Shown: in pieces, positions 1-7,408 of the stretch
How the letters are laid out: each line of letters begins with the position of its first letter
How positions within the stretch are numbered: the first letter of the stretch is position 1
Source of the DNA: Burkholderia sp. WSM2232
GTDB lineage: Bacteria; Pseudomonadota; Gammaproteobacteria; Burkholderiales; Burkholderiaceae
DNA length: 64,000 bases
NCBI RefSeq assembly: GCF_000472545.1
Contig: NZ_AWZV01000024.1
Span: 1-64,000 of the forward strand
Direction: 5' to 3'
Translations under genes and position numbers: made by a program
Notes under the pieces: generated by a model
What the model was told of the DNA's origin: nothing
The model's database searches: none
What the model saw: only the letters and a program-made list of their open reading frames with translations

Positions 1-3000
1 CCCGTACCGTTGGTCGAGCCACCGGAAATGTTCACCGTGCCGTTGTCGGTCACGTTCACGGTCCCGTCGATAACCGCGCCGTTGCCGTTCGTCGAGTTCC
101 CCGAGATGTTGGCTGTGCCGTTGCCCGAAACATTGAGCGAGTTATTGCTTTCGGCAATGACGCCGTCGCCCGAGGAGGACGTGCCATTGATATTGATGCC
201 TGCATTCCCGTCGATCGTGCCATTGGCGACATAGACACCAGTGCCATTGGCGGACTGGCCGGAAATGTTGACGGTCGAATCGCCCGTTGCACTAATCACG
301 GTTGTGTTGGCATGGTCGACACCGGCGGCCTGTTGCGAGCTGCCGTTAATGTTCACCGTGCCGTTATCCGAGACATTCACGGACTGCATATAGACACCGG
401 CAGCGGTATTACCGGTACCTGTGATATTCAGCGTGCCATTGCCGGACACATTGGCAGAGTTGTTATAAGAACCGCCAAAGTCTCTACCGGCGAAATATCC
501 GGCGGTGCCCCCTTCACCAACGATGTTTACGGCACCCTCGTCCGTGATCTGATAGCTGCTGCGGTCGGCCACGCCAGTCGACGTGTTGGAGGTACCGTTC
601 ACGTTCATCACGGCATGACCGGACACATTCCAGGTCGACGCCACATACCCGCTGTCATATGTGGTGCGACCGTCTTGATCCAGGCTAACACTTAACAGCC
701 CAAAGGAGACGCCGAACCCGGTATTCGAAGCCCCGGTAATGTTAAGCGTCGAATTGTCAATGCCGGTGTAGTTTGCTATGCCATAAACGCCCATCCCGCT
801 CTGACTGTTCCCCAAAATATTCAGCGTGCCATTGCCAGACGTGTAAATATCTGCAAAATCGCGAGTGTTTGGCTGACCCAGTTGGACACCCACGCCGGCG
901 GTCGAGCTACCCGAGATATTGAAGACAGCACTATCCTGAACATTGGTGCTGCCGCCATGGGCATAGGTACCCTGCCCGCTCATGAGCAGCGTGCCCGAAC
1001 CGTTGGTGGACGTACCATTGAAATTCAGCTTTGCGCTGTCCTTGACGGTGATCGTCGAATTGTTCCAGCCAGTCTGAATACCTGGGCCATTGACGGACGT
1101 GCCCGTAACGTTGACTGTCGAGTTCTGGGAAACCGTGAAATTTCCATTATCGAACGTCACACCGCCGCCGTTTATGGCGGCACCGCTAATGGCAAGGGTG
1201 CCGTTGCCAGTCTCGGTGAAGTTGCCGCCGAAGTACACAGCAGTCGAAGCATTGGCTGCACCTGTGATAGCGCCGCCGCCGACGTTGAGCACATTGCCGC
1301 TCAGGCTGACGGCGGTGCCCGTGATGGCAGCGGTGTTACCGGAGATTGTCAGGTTGCCGCCATTCAGATCGATCGTCTTGCCACCGGATTGAGTCACCGA
1401 ACCGTTGTTGGTGCCCATCGCTGCGGTCAAATTCAAATTAAGCTTGTTCGACGTCGACGTGATATTGCCGTTCAGCGTGATGCTCCCATTGGCCGCGAGC
1501 GTCAGATTCGCCGCACCACCCGCCGTCTTCGTAATATCCGCGCCCGCCTGCTGCACGATATTACCCGTCGCCGTGCCCGAGCTCGCCGTCGTGATCGTCA
1601 CGTCCGTGCCCGCGTTCAGCGCGTTGCTGATCGTCGTGTTCTTCACCGTCGCGCTCGTGTTCGAGCCACCGCTGAAGCCGCCCGTCACGCTGCCGCTGTA
1701 GTTCGCGTCCGCGCCCGTGCTGATCGTCACGTCCGTCGGGTCGATCAGCCATTCACCGGCCTTGCCATTGGGTGCCGCTGCGCTCACCGTGCCCTGCACG
1801 TCGAGGCTATGACCCGACGTTTCGACAAATCCGCCATCGCCATGCGCCGAACCCGCGTTGATGCTCGCGCCCGCGTCCACCTGCGTGAAGTTCGCGAACG
1901 TCACGCCGTCCTGCAGCATGCCAGCCGCAGAGGTGCCGCTCAGCTTCTTCAGGCTGTCGCCGCCGATGATGACCTTGCCGCCCGCGGCATCACCGCTGGC
2001 ATCGATCGTCGCGTTGCCGAACACGCCCACCCGGTCGCCCGACAGCACCACCGTGCCGCCCACGCCACCTGCTGCCGCGTTCGACACGTCGATCGTGCCC
2101 GTCACCGCCACGTCGCCCGTGTTGCCCGCATCGGCCACCACCGTGCCCGCACGCGTCACGCCCGAGAGGTTTACCACCGTGTTCAGCAGCGTATTGCTGC
2201 CGCGCGCCGTCAGCAGCACCGTGCCGTTCTGCGCGTTGATCGTGCCGCTGTTCTCCACCAGCGCATTGGCCGTCGCGTTCGTCAGCGTCAGCTGGATGCC
2301 CTGGCCGTTCGGCAGCGCAACCGTCGCGCTGTCGCCGGCGGCGAGCACCACCTGGCCGCCCGGCGCCGTCGTGATCGTGCCCGTGTTACGAGCCTGGTCG
2401 CCCATCAGCGTCACGAAACCCTGTGCCTGGATCGAGCCGTCGTTCACGACGCTCGCGTTCGTGCCGGTCGACTTCAGGTCAAGCGGGCCGCCCGCCATGA
2501 ACTGGTTCGCGTCGATCGATTTCGTCGTCGCCAGCAGCGAACCGACGTTGACCACTGCGCCCTTGCTGAACAGCACGCCGTTCGCGTTCTGAATCAGCAC
2601 CTGGCCGTTGGCCAGCAGCGAGCCCTGAATGTTCGACGGAATGCCGCCCGTCACGCGGTTCAGCGCCTGCGCCTGCGCGTTCGGCTGGTTGAACTGGACC
2701 GTATTGCCCGCGCCGACGTTGAACGAGTTCCAGTCAATCACGGTACGCTGCGTACCCTGATTGATGGTCATCGTGTTGGTGTTCTGCGAGATGCTCGCCT
2801 GACCAGCCATCACCTGGCCGTTCGTCGGCAGCGACTGCGCGCGGCTCACCGACGGATGGAATGCAACCAGCGCCAGTGCCACTGCGCTCATCGTGGAAAC
2901 GACGCCGAGTTCGCGGCCCGACGTGCTTACTCCGGAACTCTCGCCGGCCTGTTTGCCCTGGCTCGTCACATTTTCTGCGACGGCGACCAGCATGCCGAGA

Positions 3001-3038
3001 CGTTTGCTGAATACCCGGCGAAATCGATTCTTGTTCAT
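1..3038 (-). CDS. Two-partner-secretion exoprotein (filamentous haemagglutinin-like), 5' part
   Basis: This is a large secreted adhesin or exoprotein of the TpsA type; about 1,012 codons are visible and the C-terminus lies beyond the left edge. The start at 3038 gives a classic extended signal peptide region (MNKNRFRRVFSKRLGMLVAV), then a hydrophobic stretch around residues 48-60 and a likely signal peptidase site after VSRA near residue 67. Residues of about 70-200 form the TPS domain, with LNRVTGGIPSNIQG followed by LLANGQVLIQNANGVLFS, the part recognised by a TpsB outer-membrane transporter. The remainder is glycine-, asparagine- and serine/threonine-rich, and its distal third repeats units such as NGTLNITGTGNTAAGV, expected to form a beta-helix. 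The frame is open throughout and its base composition is visibly less GC-rich than the housekeeping genes. No TpsB partner is in the window. Family is confident; ligand or function is unknown. Confidence 0.85.
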   Translation of the reverse strand, partial: MNKNRFRRVFSKRLGMLVAVAENVTSQGKQAGESSGVSTSGRELGVVSTMSAVALALVAFHPSVSRAQSLPTNGQVMAGQASISQNTNTMTINQGTQRTVIDWNSFNVGAGNTVQFNQPNAQAQALNRVTGGIPSNIQGSLLANGQVLIQNANGVLFSKGAVVNVGSLLATTKSIDANQFMAGGPLDLKSTGTNASVVNDGSIQAQGFVTLMGDQARNTGTITTAPGGQVVLAAGDSATVALPNGQGIQLTLTNATANALVENSGTINAQNGTVLLTARGSNTLLNTVVNLSGVTRAGTVVADAGNTGDVAVTGTIDVSNAAAGGVGGTVVLSGDRVGVFGNATIDASGDAAGGKVIIGGDSLKKLSGTSAAGMLQDGVTFANFTQVDAGASINAGSAHGDGGFVETSGHSLDVQGTVSAAAPNGKAGEWLIDPTDVTISTGADANYSGSVTGGFSGGSNTSATVKNTTISNALNAGTDVTITTASSGTATGNIVQQAGADITKTAGGAANLTLAANGSITLNGNITSTSNKLNLNLTAAMGTNNGSVTQSGGKTIDLNGGNLTISGNTAAITGTAVSLSGNVLNVGGGAITGAANASTAVYFGGNFTETGNGTLAISGAAINGGGVTFDNGNFTVSQNSTVNVTGTSVNGPGIQTGWNNSTITVKDSAKLNFNGTSTNGSGTLLMSGQGTYAHGGSTNVQDSAVFNISGSSTAGVGVQLGQPNTRDFADIYTSGNGTLNILGNSQSGMGVYGIANYTGIDNSTLNITGASNTGFGVSFGLLSVSLDQDGRTTYDSGYVASTWNVSGHAVMNVNGTSNTSTGVADRSSYQITDEGAVNIVGEGGTAGYFAGRDFGGSYNNSANVSGNGTLNITGTGNTAAGVYMQSVNVSDNGTVNINGSSQQAAGVDHANTTVISATGDSTVNISGQSANGTGVYVANGTIDGNAGININGTSSSGDGVIAESNNSLNVSGNGTANISGNSTNGNGAVIDGTVNVTDNGTVNISGGSTNGT

Positions 3039-3471
3039 GAAGACTCACAAATTTGTAGGAAACGCGACAACCGCTCACTGCGGCTCGACATTGAGCGAAG
3101 CGTGGCTACGGCCGTCGAGCTTTGCTAATGTTCGAAGTCAAGAATATGAGACGCGCCCCACAGACAGAATCAGACAAGGACTAAAAACGCGTCGCGAATG
3201 CGCTGGCGTTTAAGACAAATACGGGGAGGCGATGCGGAGTGCAGAGGGCCTGAAATAGAGCGCGCTGCAGAGAAACTGCATCTAAAAGATGGGAACTGCC
3301 GCGACGCGCCTGCGCGGGAGCGCGGGCGGTTTAAGAAGGGAAATGACTTTTCTGAAACTTCAGCGGCTAGAGTCGCTGTGCATCCGAAACATGCCGCGAA
3401 AAATCCGCGCAATGTTTCGGAAAGGTCTTAGGCTTGGCGACAGCGACGCAGCCATCGATCAGGAGTAGAAA
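3039..3471. other. Intergenic region upstream of the exoprotein gene
   Basis: This 433-base stretch separates the exoprotein start from the hemJ stop. It must hold the exoprotein promoter, but I see no convincing -35/-10 pair. Short open frames on both strands (80 and 77 codons) look like chance frames, with no family resemblance or good ribosome binding site. There is an A/T-richer patch around 3040-3190 just before the exoprotein start, where its leader would lie. Confidence 0.5.
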
Positions 3472-3888
3472 TCAGAACGGTTTGATCACGACGAGCGCAA
3501 CCGCAGCCAGCATCCCAAGCACTGGCAGTTCGTTGAACATGCGATACCACTTATCCGAGCGACGGTTTTGCCCGCGTTCAAAAGTCCGCAGCAACACACC
3601 GCAGTAAGCGTGATAAATCACCAGCAACACGACCACGCCGACCTTCGCATGAATCCACCCCTGCCCTTGACCGATTCCTACAACAAGCCAAAGCCACAGG
3701 CCGCAAACGAGCGCGGGCACCGCAATAAACGACATGAAGCGAAACAGCTTGCGCGCCATGAGCAATAGACGCTTGACTGCGGCCGGCTCCGTTTCCATCG
3801 CCAGATTGACGAAGATGCGCGGCAAATAGAAGAGGCCCGCGAACCAGGAAGCGATCAGAACGATATGGAACGTCTTGATCCAGAGCAT
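3472..3888 (-). CDS. hemJ: HemJ/CopD-family protoporphyrinogen IX oxidase
   Basis: The 138-residue protein is a small integral membrane protein with four predicted hydrophobic segments (about residues 5-28, 48-74, 80-103 and 118-137). It starts MLWIKTFHIVLIASWFAG, which matches HemJ (formerly UPF0093), where the conserved N-terminal histidine (here His8) binds haem. The family oxidises protoporphyrinogen IX to protoporphyrin IX in haem synthesis, in bacteria lacking HemG or HemY. A second conserved region reads WIHAKVGVVVLLVIYHAY. The start has a good ribosome binding site (AAGGACCTCC directly before ATG). It lies 173 bases downstream of proA on the same strand. A generic CopD-like label is the alternative, but the length and motifs favour HemJ. 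Confidence 0.85.
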   Translation of the reverse strand: MLWIKTFHIVLIASWFAGLFYLPRIFVNLAMETEPAAVKRLLLMARKLFRFMSFIAVPALVCGLWLWLVVGIGQGQGWIHAKVGVVVLLVIYHAYCGVLLRTFERGQNRRSDKWYRMFNELPVLGMLAAVALVVIKPF

Positions 3889-4019
3889 GGAGGTCCTTGT
3901 ATGGTGCGTAAGTTATTGTGAAAAGCGCGGGCGATCATGCCGCGCCTGCCTTGCGACAGCAAGCGACCGAGGGTCGCGTCGAGGCAGACGTAGTGACCGG
4001 CAAGTGACACGCCGTCTGT

Positions 4020-4044
4020 GCGAGGCCGCATTGCACGGCCTCGC
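4020..4044 (-). terminator. Inverted repeat just downstream of proA, possible terminator
   Basis: A perfect 9-bp stem (GCGAGGCCG / CGGCCTCGC) with a 7-base loop begins 18 bases past the proA stop. There is no T-tract after it on the minus strand, so it may act as a pausing or mRNA-end hairpin rather than a classical intrinsic terminator. Confidence 0.3.
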
Positions 4045-4061
4045 GTTGCACAACAATCCGC

Positions 4062-5333
4062 TTATTGGCGGCCTTCGCCATGCCCGAGCACGACATATTT
4101 CAGCGACGTCAGACCCTCCAGTCCCACCGGACCACGCGCATGAAGCTTGTCATTCGAGATGCCGATTTCCGCGCCAAGACCGAACTCGAACCCATCCGCG
4201 AAACGTGTCGACGCGTTCACCATCACGCTTGCCGAATCCACTTCGCGCAAGAAACGCATCGCGCGATCGTGGTCTTCGGTGACGATCGCGTCGGTATGTT
4301 GCGAGCTGTACGTGTTGATGTGTTCGATCGCTGCGTCCAGATCGTCGACCACCTTGATCGCGAGAACGGGCGCAAGGTATTCGGTGCGCCAGTCTTCTTC
4401 AGTTGCGTCGACGAGCGGAGCCACGCCCGCGTCCGCGAGTACCGCGCGCGCCGCCGCGTCAACCCGCAGTTCGACATCCTTCTCGCGATACAGCTTGCCG
4501 AGCGGCGGCAGTACCGCCGATGCAATGCCGCGCGCGACCAGCAGCGTTTCCATCGTATTGCAGGTGCCGTAGCGGTGCGTCTTGGCGTTATCGCACACCG
4601 TGAGCGCCTTGGCCAGATCGGCGCGGTCGTCCACGTAGACATGGCAGATGCCGTCGAGATGCTTGATCATCGGCACGCGCGCTTCGTTCATGAGCCGCTC
4701 GATCAGGCTCTTGCCGCCGCGCGGCACGATCACGTCGACATACTCCGTCATCGTGATCAGCTTGCCGACTGCGGCGCGGTCCGAAGTGGCGACCACCTGC
4801 ACGGCATCCTGCGGCAGACCCGCCGCCTGAAGCCCCTCGCTGATCAGCTTCGCCAGCGCCGTATTGCATTCGAGCGCTTCCGAACCGCCGCGCAGAATCG
4901 TCGCGTTGCCCGACTTGAGGCAAAGCGCGGCGGCGTCGATCGTCACATTGGGACGCGATTCGTAGATGATGCCGATCACCCCGAGCGGCACCCGCATCTG
5001 TCCAACCTGAATCCCGCTGGGCCGGTATTTCAGATTGCTGATTTCGCCAATTGGGTCGGCCAGCGCCGCGACCTGGCGCAGACCTTCCACCATCGTCCTG
5101 AGCGCCTTGTCAGACAGGGTCAGCCGGTCGATGAACGCCGCGTCGTGGCCTTTGTCGCGAGCCCGCGCGAGGTCACGGGCGTTGGCTTCCTTGAGCAAGG
5201 CGGCGTCGCGCTCGATAGCTTGCGCAACCGCCGCCAGCGCAGCGTTTTTCGCGGCCGTCGACGCACGCGCCATAGCCCGCGATGCCTGGCGGGCGCGGCG
5301 ACCGAGGTCGGTCATGTACTGGTCGATATCCAT
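4062..5333 (-). CDS. proA: Gamma-glutamyl phosphate reductase
   Basis: ProA reduces gamma-glutamyl phosphate to glutamate-5-semialdehyde with NADPH, the second step of proline synthesis in the cytosol. The 423-residue product is close to the usual length (about 417). It has the aldehyde-dehydrogenase-like cofactor region (IYESRPNVTIDAAALCLKSG, about residues 123-142) and the catalytic cysteine in HRYGTCNTMETLL (Cys258). I chose the ATG at 5333, giving MDIDQYMTDLGRRAR; the frame stays open upstream to 5504, but that extension looks non-coding. The gene is the downstream neighbour of holA, an arrangement I recall from other Burkholderiaceae. proB is not in the window. Confidence 0.97.
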   Translation of the reverse strand: MDIDQYMTDLGRRARQASRAMARASTAAKNAALAAVAQAIERDAALLKEANARDLARARDKGHDAAFIDRLTLSDKALRTMVEGLRQVAALADPIGEISNLKYRPSGIQVGQMRVPLGVIGIIYESRPNVTIDAAALCLKSGNATILRGGSEALECNTALAKLISEGLQAAGLPQDAVQVVATSDRAAVGKLITMTEYVDVIVPRGGKSLIERLMNEARVPMIKHLDGICHVYVDDRADLAKALTVCDNAKTHRYGTCNTMETLLVARGIASAVLPPLGKLYREKDVELRVDAAARAVLADAGVAPLVDATEEDWRTEYLAPVLAIKVVDDLDAAIEHINTYSSQHTDAIVTEDHDRAMRFLREVDSASVMVNASTRFADGFEFGLGAEIGISNDKLHARGPVGLEGLTSLKYVVLGHGEGRQ

Positions 5334-5606
5334 GGTGATTCTCGTGATGCCGCGCACGCCGATGCGCGGCGGGCAGGCTGTTAGCTGGTTAGCGGACGAT
5401 TCATCGATTGTAAGTCGGGCCAGGCGCCTTTGCTGGCGCGGATGCGCTAGGCGGCCTGGCAGCACCCGATGCTGCGGTGCTGCGATGGTACGGTAGTGCG
5501 GCATTTGGAGGCCGCGTTGTGGTTTGCGAAGTATCGTTGCTTGCTGGACCTTGCTCGCTGTAGCCGCAACTCCGTCACATTCACGCGCGAGGCGCAGCCG
5601 CGAAAC
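5334..5606. other. holA-proA intergenic region
   Basis: This is 273 bases between two minus-strand genes. It may contain a proA promoter, but I see no clear -10/-35 pair, repeat or terminator. Confidence 0.4.
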
Positions 5607-6725
5607 TCACACAGGCCTGCGCGCCGCGGCAGTGCTCGCGCTCCGAGGTCGCGGCGGCGGCACGGCAGATGTTTTCGGCGCAGCCACCGTCATTGCAAGC
5701 TCGAACAGGCCGTCCCACGGGTCAGGCGGCGGATCGTTGCGATGATTGCCTGGCGTCCCGCCCGACAAACCCTTCACCTGCCGATCCAGCCGCGCCGCCA
5801 GCGCCAGCGCTTTTTCCAGCGAGCCCTCGGTGACACGCGACAAAGCGGGGCCGATCAAGCGCTCGCGGGGACCCCATACGCGGTTTTCGCGCACGAGCAT
5901 GGCAAGCGGCTTGCCGGCTGCGACGCCGCGCTTGATGCGCAACAGCGTACGCAATTCCTCGACGACGGCCCACAGCACCAGTACAGCCGCCTCGCCTTCG
6001 CCACGCAGCCCGTCGAGCATGCGCGACAGGCGGCCGACGTCGCCCGCAAGCATCGCCTCGTTGAGCTTGAACACGTCGTATCGGGCAACGTTCAGCACCG
6101 CGTCGTGAACCTGCTCGAAACTGAGCGAGCCCGCCGGGTACAGCAGCCCGAGCTTCTGAATTTCCTGATGAGCGGCGAGCAAATTGCCCTCTACACGCTC
6201 CGCAATGAACGCCAGTGCGCGCCGCCCTTCCTCGCCCGCGGCAACCCGTTGCCCCTGCGCTGCAAGCCGCTGGCCAACCCAGTTCGGCAATTGCGCACGT
6301 TCGACAGGATCGATTTTCAAGGCGACGCCCGCATCGGCGAGCGCCGTGAACCACGCGGATTTCTGCGTGGCCGCGTCAAGGCGCGGCAGCGTGATGATGG
6401 TCAGCACGTCGTCGTTCACGGAAGCCGCGAGCGACTTCAGCGCATCCGCGCCTTCCTTGCCGGGCTTGCCCGACGGGATGCGCAACTCGACCAGTTGGCG
6501 GTCGCCGAACAGCGACATCGACTGGCTCGCGCCCAGCAGCGAACTCCAGTCGAAGCTGCGCTCGACGGTGAACACCGAGCGATCCGTGAAGCCGGCCGCG
6601 CGCGCCGCCGCGCGAATCCGGTCGCACGCTTCCTGCGCGAGCAGGTGCTCGTCGCCGTACACGACGTACAGTCCGGCGAGTCCCTTGGCGAGATGCGCTT
6701 CGAGCGCGTCAAGTCGCAGTTGCAT
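5607..6725 (-). CDS. holA: DNA polymerase III delta subunit
   Basis: HolA is the clamp-loader wrench that opens the beta sliding clamp during replication. The 372-residue protein has the expected N-terminal region (MQLRLDALEAHLAKGLAGLY, then VVYGDEHLLAQEACDRIR), a central AAA+-like fold without a functional Walker A, and a C-terminal helical domain containing NVARYDVFKLNEAMLAGD and VLWAVVEELRTLLRIKRG. The last 30 residues are proline-, alanine- and arginine-rich and probably disordered. It begins 37 bases after lptE on the same strand. The leuS-lptE-holA order is also that of E. coli and supports both assignments. Confidence 0.95.
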   Translation of the reverse strand: MQLRLDALEAHLAKGLAGLYVVYGDEHLLAQEACDRIRAAARAAGFTDRSVFTVERSFDWSSLLGASQSMSLFGDRQLVELRIPSGKPGKEGADALKSLAASVNDDVLTIITLPRLDAATQKSAWFTALADAGVALKIDPVERAQLPNWVGQRLAAQGQRVAAGEEGRRALAFIAERVEGNLLAAHQEIQKLGLLYPAGSLSFEQVHDAVLNVARYDVFKLNEAMLAGDVGRLSRMLDGLRGEGEAAVLVLWAVVEELRTLLRIKRGVAAGKPLAMLVRENRVWGPRERLIGPALSRVTEGSLEKALALAARLDRQVKGLSGGTPGNHRNDPPPDPWDGLFELAMTVAAPKTSAVPPPRPRSASTAAARRPV

Positions 6726-6762
6726 GGCTACGTGTATCCCCGGTCGGAGCGACGCGCGACGC

Positions 6763-7317
6763 TCACAGCGGCGGCGGCGGCAACGGCGCGCGCGGCGCCA
6801 CCCCCGGCACCTGCTCGCCCGGCGCCGGATGCAGCGAACGCACGCTCGACAGCCGTCGCGTGAGCTGGTCGATCGCGTCGTTTTCCATGTCGGCGAACAG
6901 AATGTCCGACTCGGCGGCCTTCGCCTGCGAATACTGGTCGCTATAGGTCATCGCGCGGTTCAGTGCGATTACACTCGGGGGGATCAGTATGGTGCCGTCC
7001 TTGCCGACGAGCGTGTAGTTCATGTTCAGATTCAACTGATACTCGGCGACCACGCCCAGCGAATTCAGCGTCAGCGTGCTGGTGCCGCGCGCCTCGGTGA
7101 TCTGCAAGGTGGCGTCGGCATTGGCCACCGACTTCACGACCACCGTGTCGCTGCCGCCTTCCACGATGCGCGCGAGCCGTGCGCTTGCCGCCGGCGAACC
7201 GCCCGCGATAAAGAGGCGCTTGAAGGCATAGTCCTGCTGGCCGCGCAGCTGGAAGCCGCAGGCGGACAACATCAATACGCTGCAAGCCAGCGTTACGAAA
7301 AGCGATCTGCGAGTCAC
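6763..7317 (-). CDS. lptE: LPS-assembly lipoprotein LptE
   Basis: LptE plugs and supports the LptD barrel that inserts lipopolysaccharide in the outer membrane. The 184-residue protein has a lipoprotein signal peptide with the lipobox LSAC (Cys20), followed by GFQLRGQQDYAFKRLFI, the typical start of mature LptE. The middle (LTLNSLGVVAEYQLNLNMNYTL) matches the family's beta-strands, and the C-terminus ends in a proline-rich tail. It sits between leuS and holA in the conserved order. An older name is RlpB. Confidence 0.93.
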   Translation of the reverse strand: MTRRSLFVTLACSVLMLSACGFQLRGQQDYAFKRLFIAGGSPAASARLARIVEGGSDTVVVKSVANADATLQITEARGTSTLTLNSLGVVAEYQLNLNMNYTLVGKDGTILIPPSVIALNRAMTYSDQYSQAKAAESDILFADMENDAIDQLTRRLSSVRSLHPAPGEQVPGVAPRAPLPPPPL

Positions 7318-7408
7318 ATTGGCTCCTGGTTCGCAGTGGAATCCCGGCGCGCGGCAAGCGCCGCCGCGCGAAGCGGCGCCATGCCGGCCGGCAGATAGTG
7401 CTGTCTCG

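Noticed and set aside
882..3128. A 748-codon open frame on the plus strand opposite the exoprotein gene
   Set aside because: It is an arginine/histidine-rich shadow of the exoprotein codons. The minus frame has a signal peptide and a TPS domain, this one has no domain or good start.
3170..3431. Small frames of 77-80 codons upstream of the exoprotein gene
   Set aside because: Overlapping on opposite strands, no ribosome site, no recognisable product.
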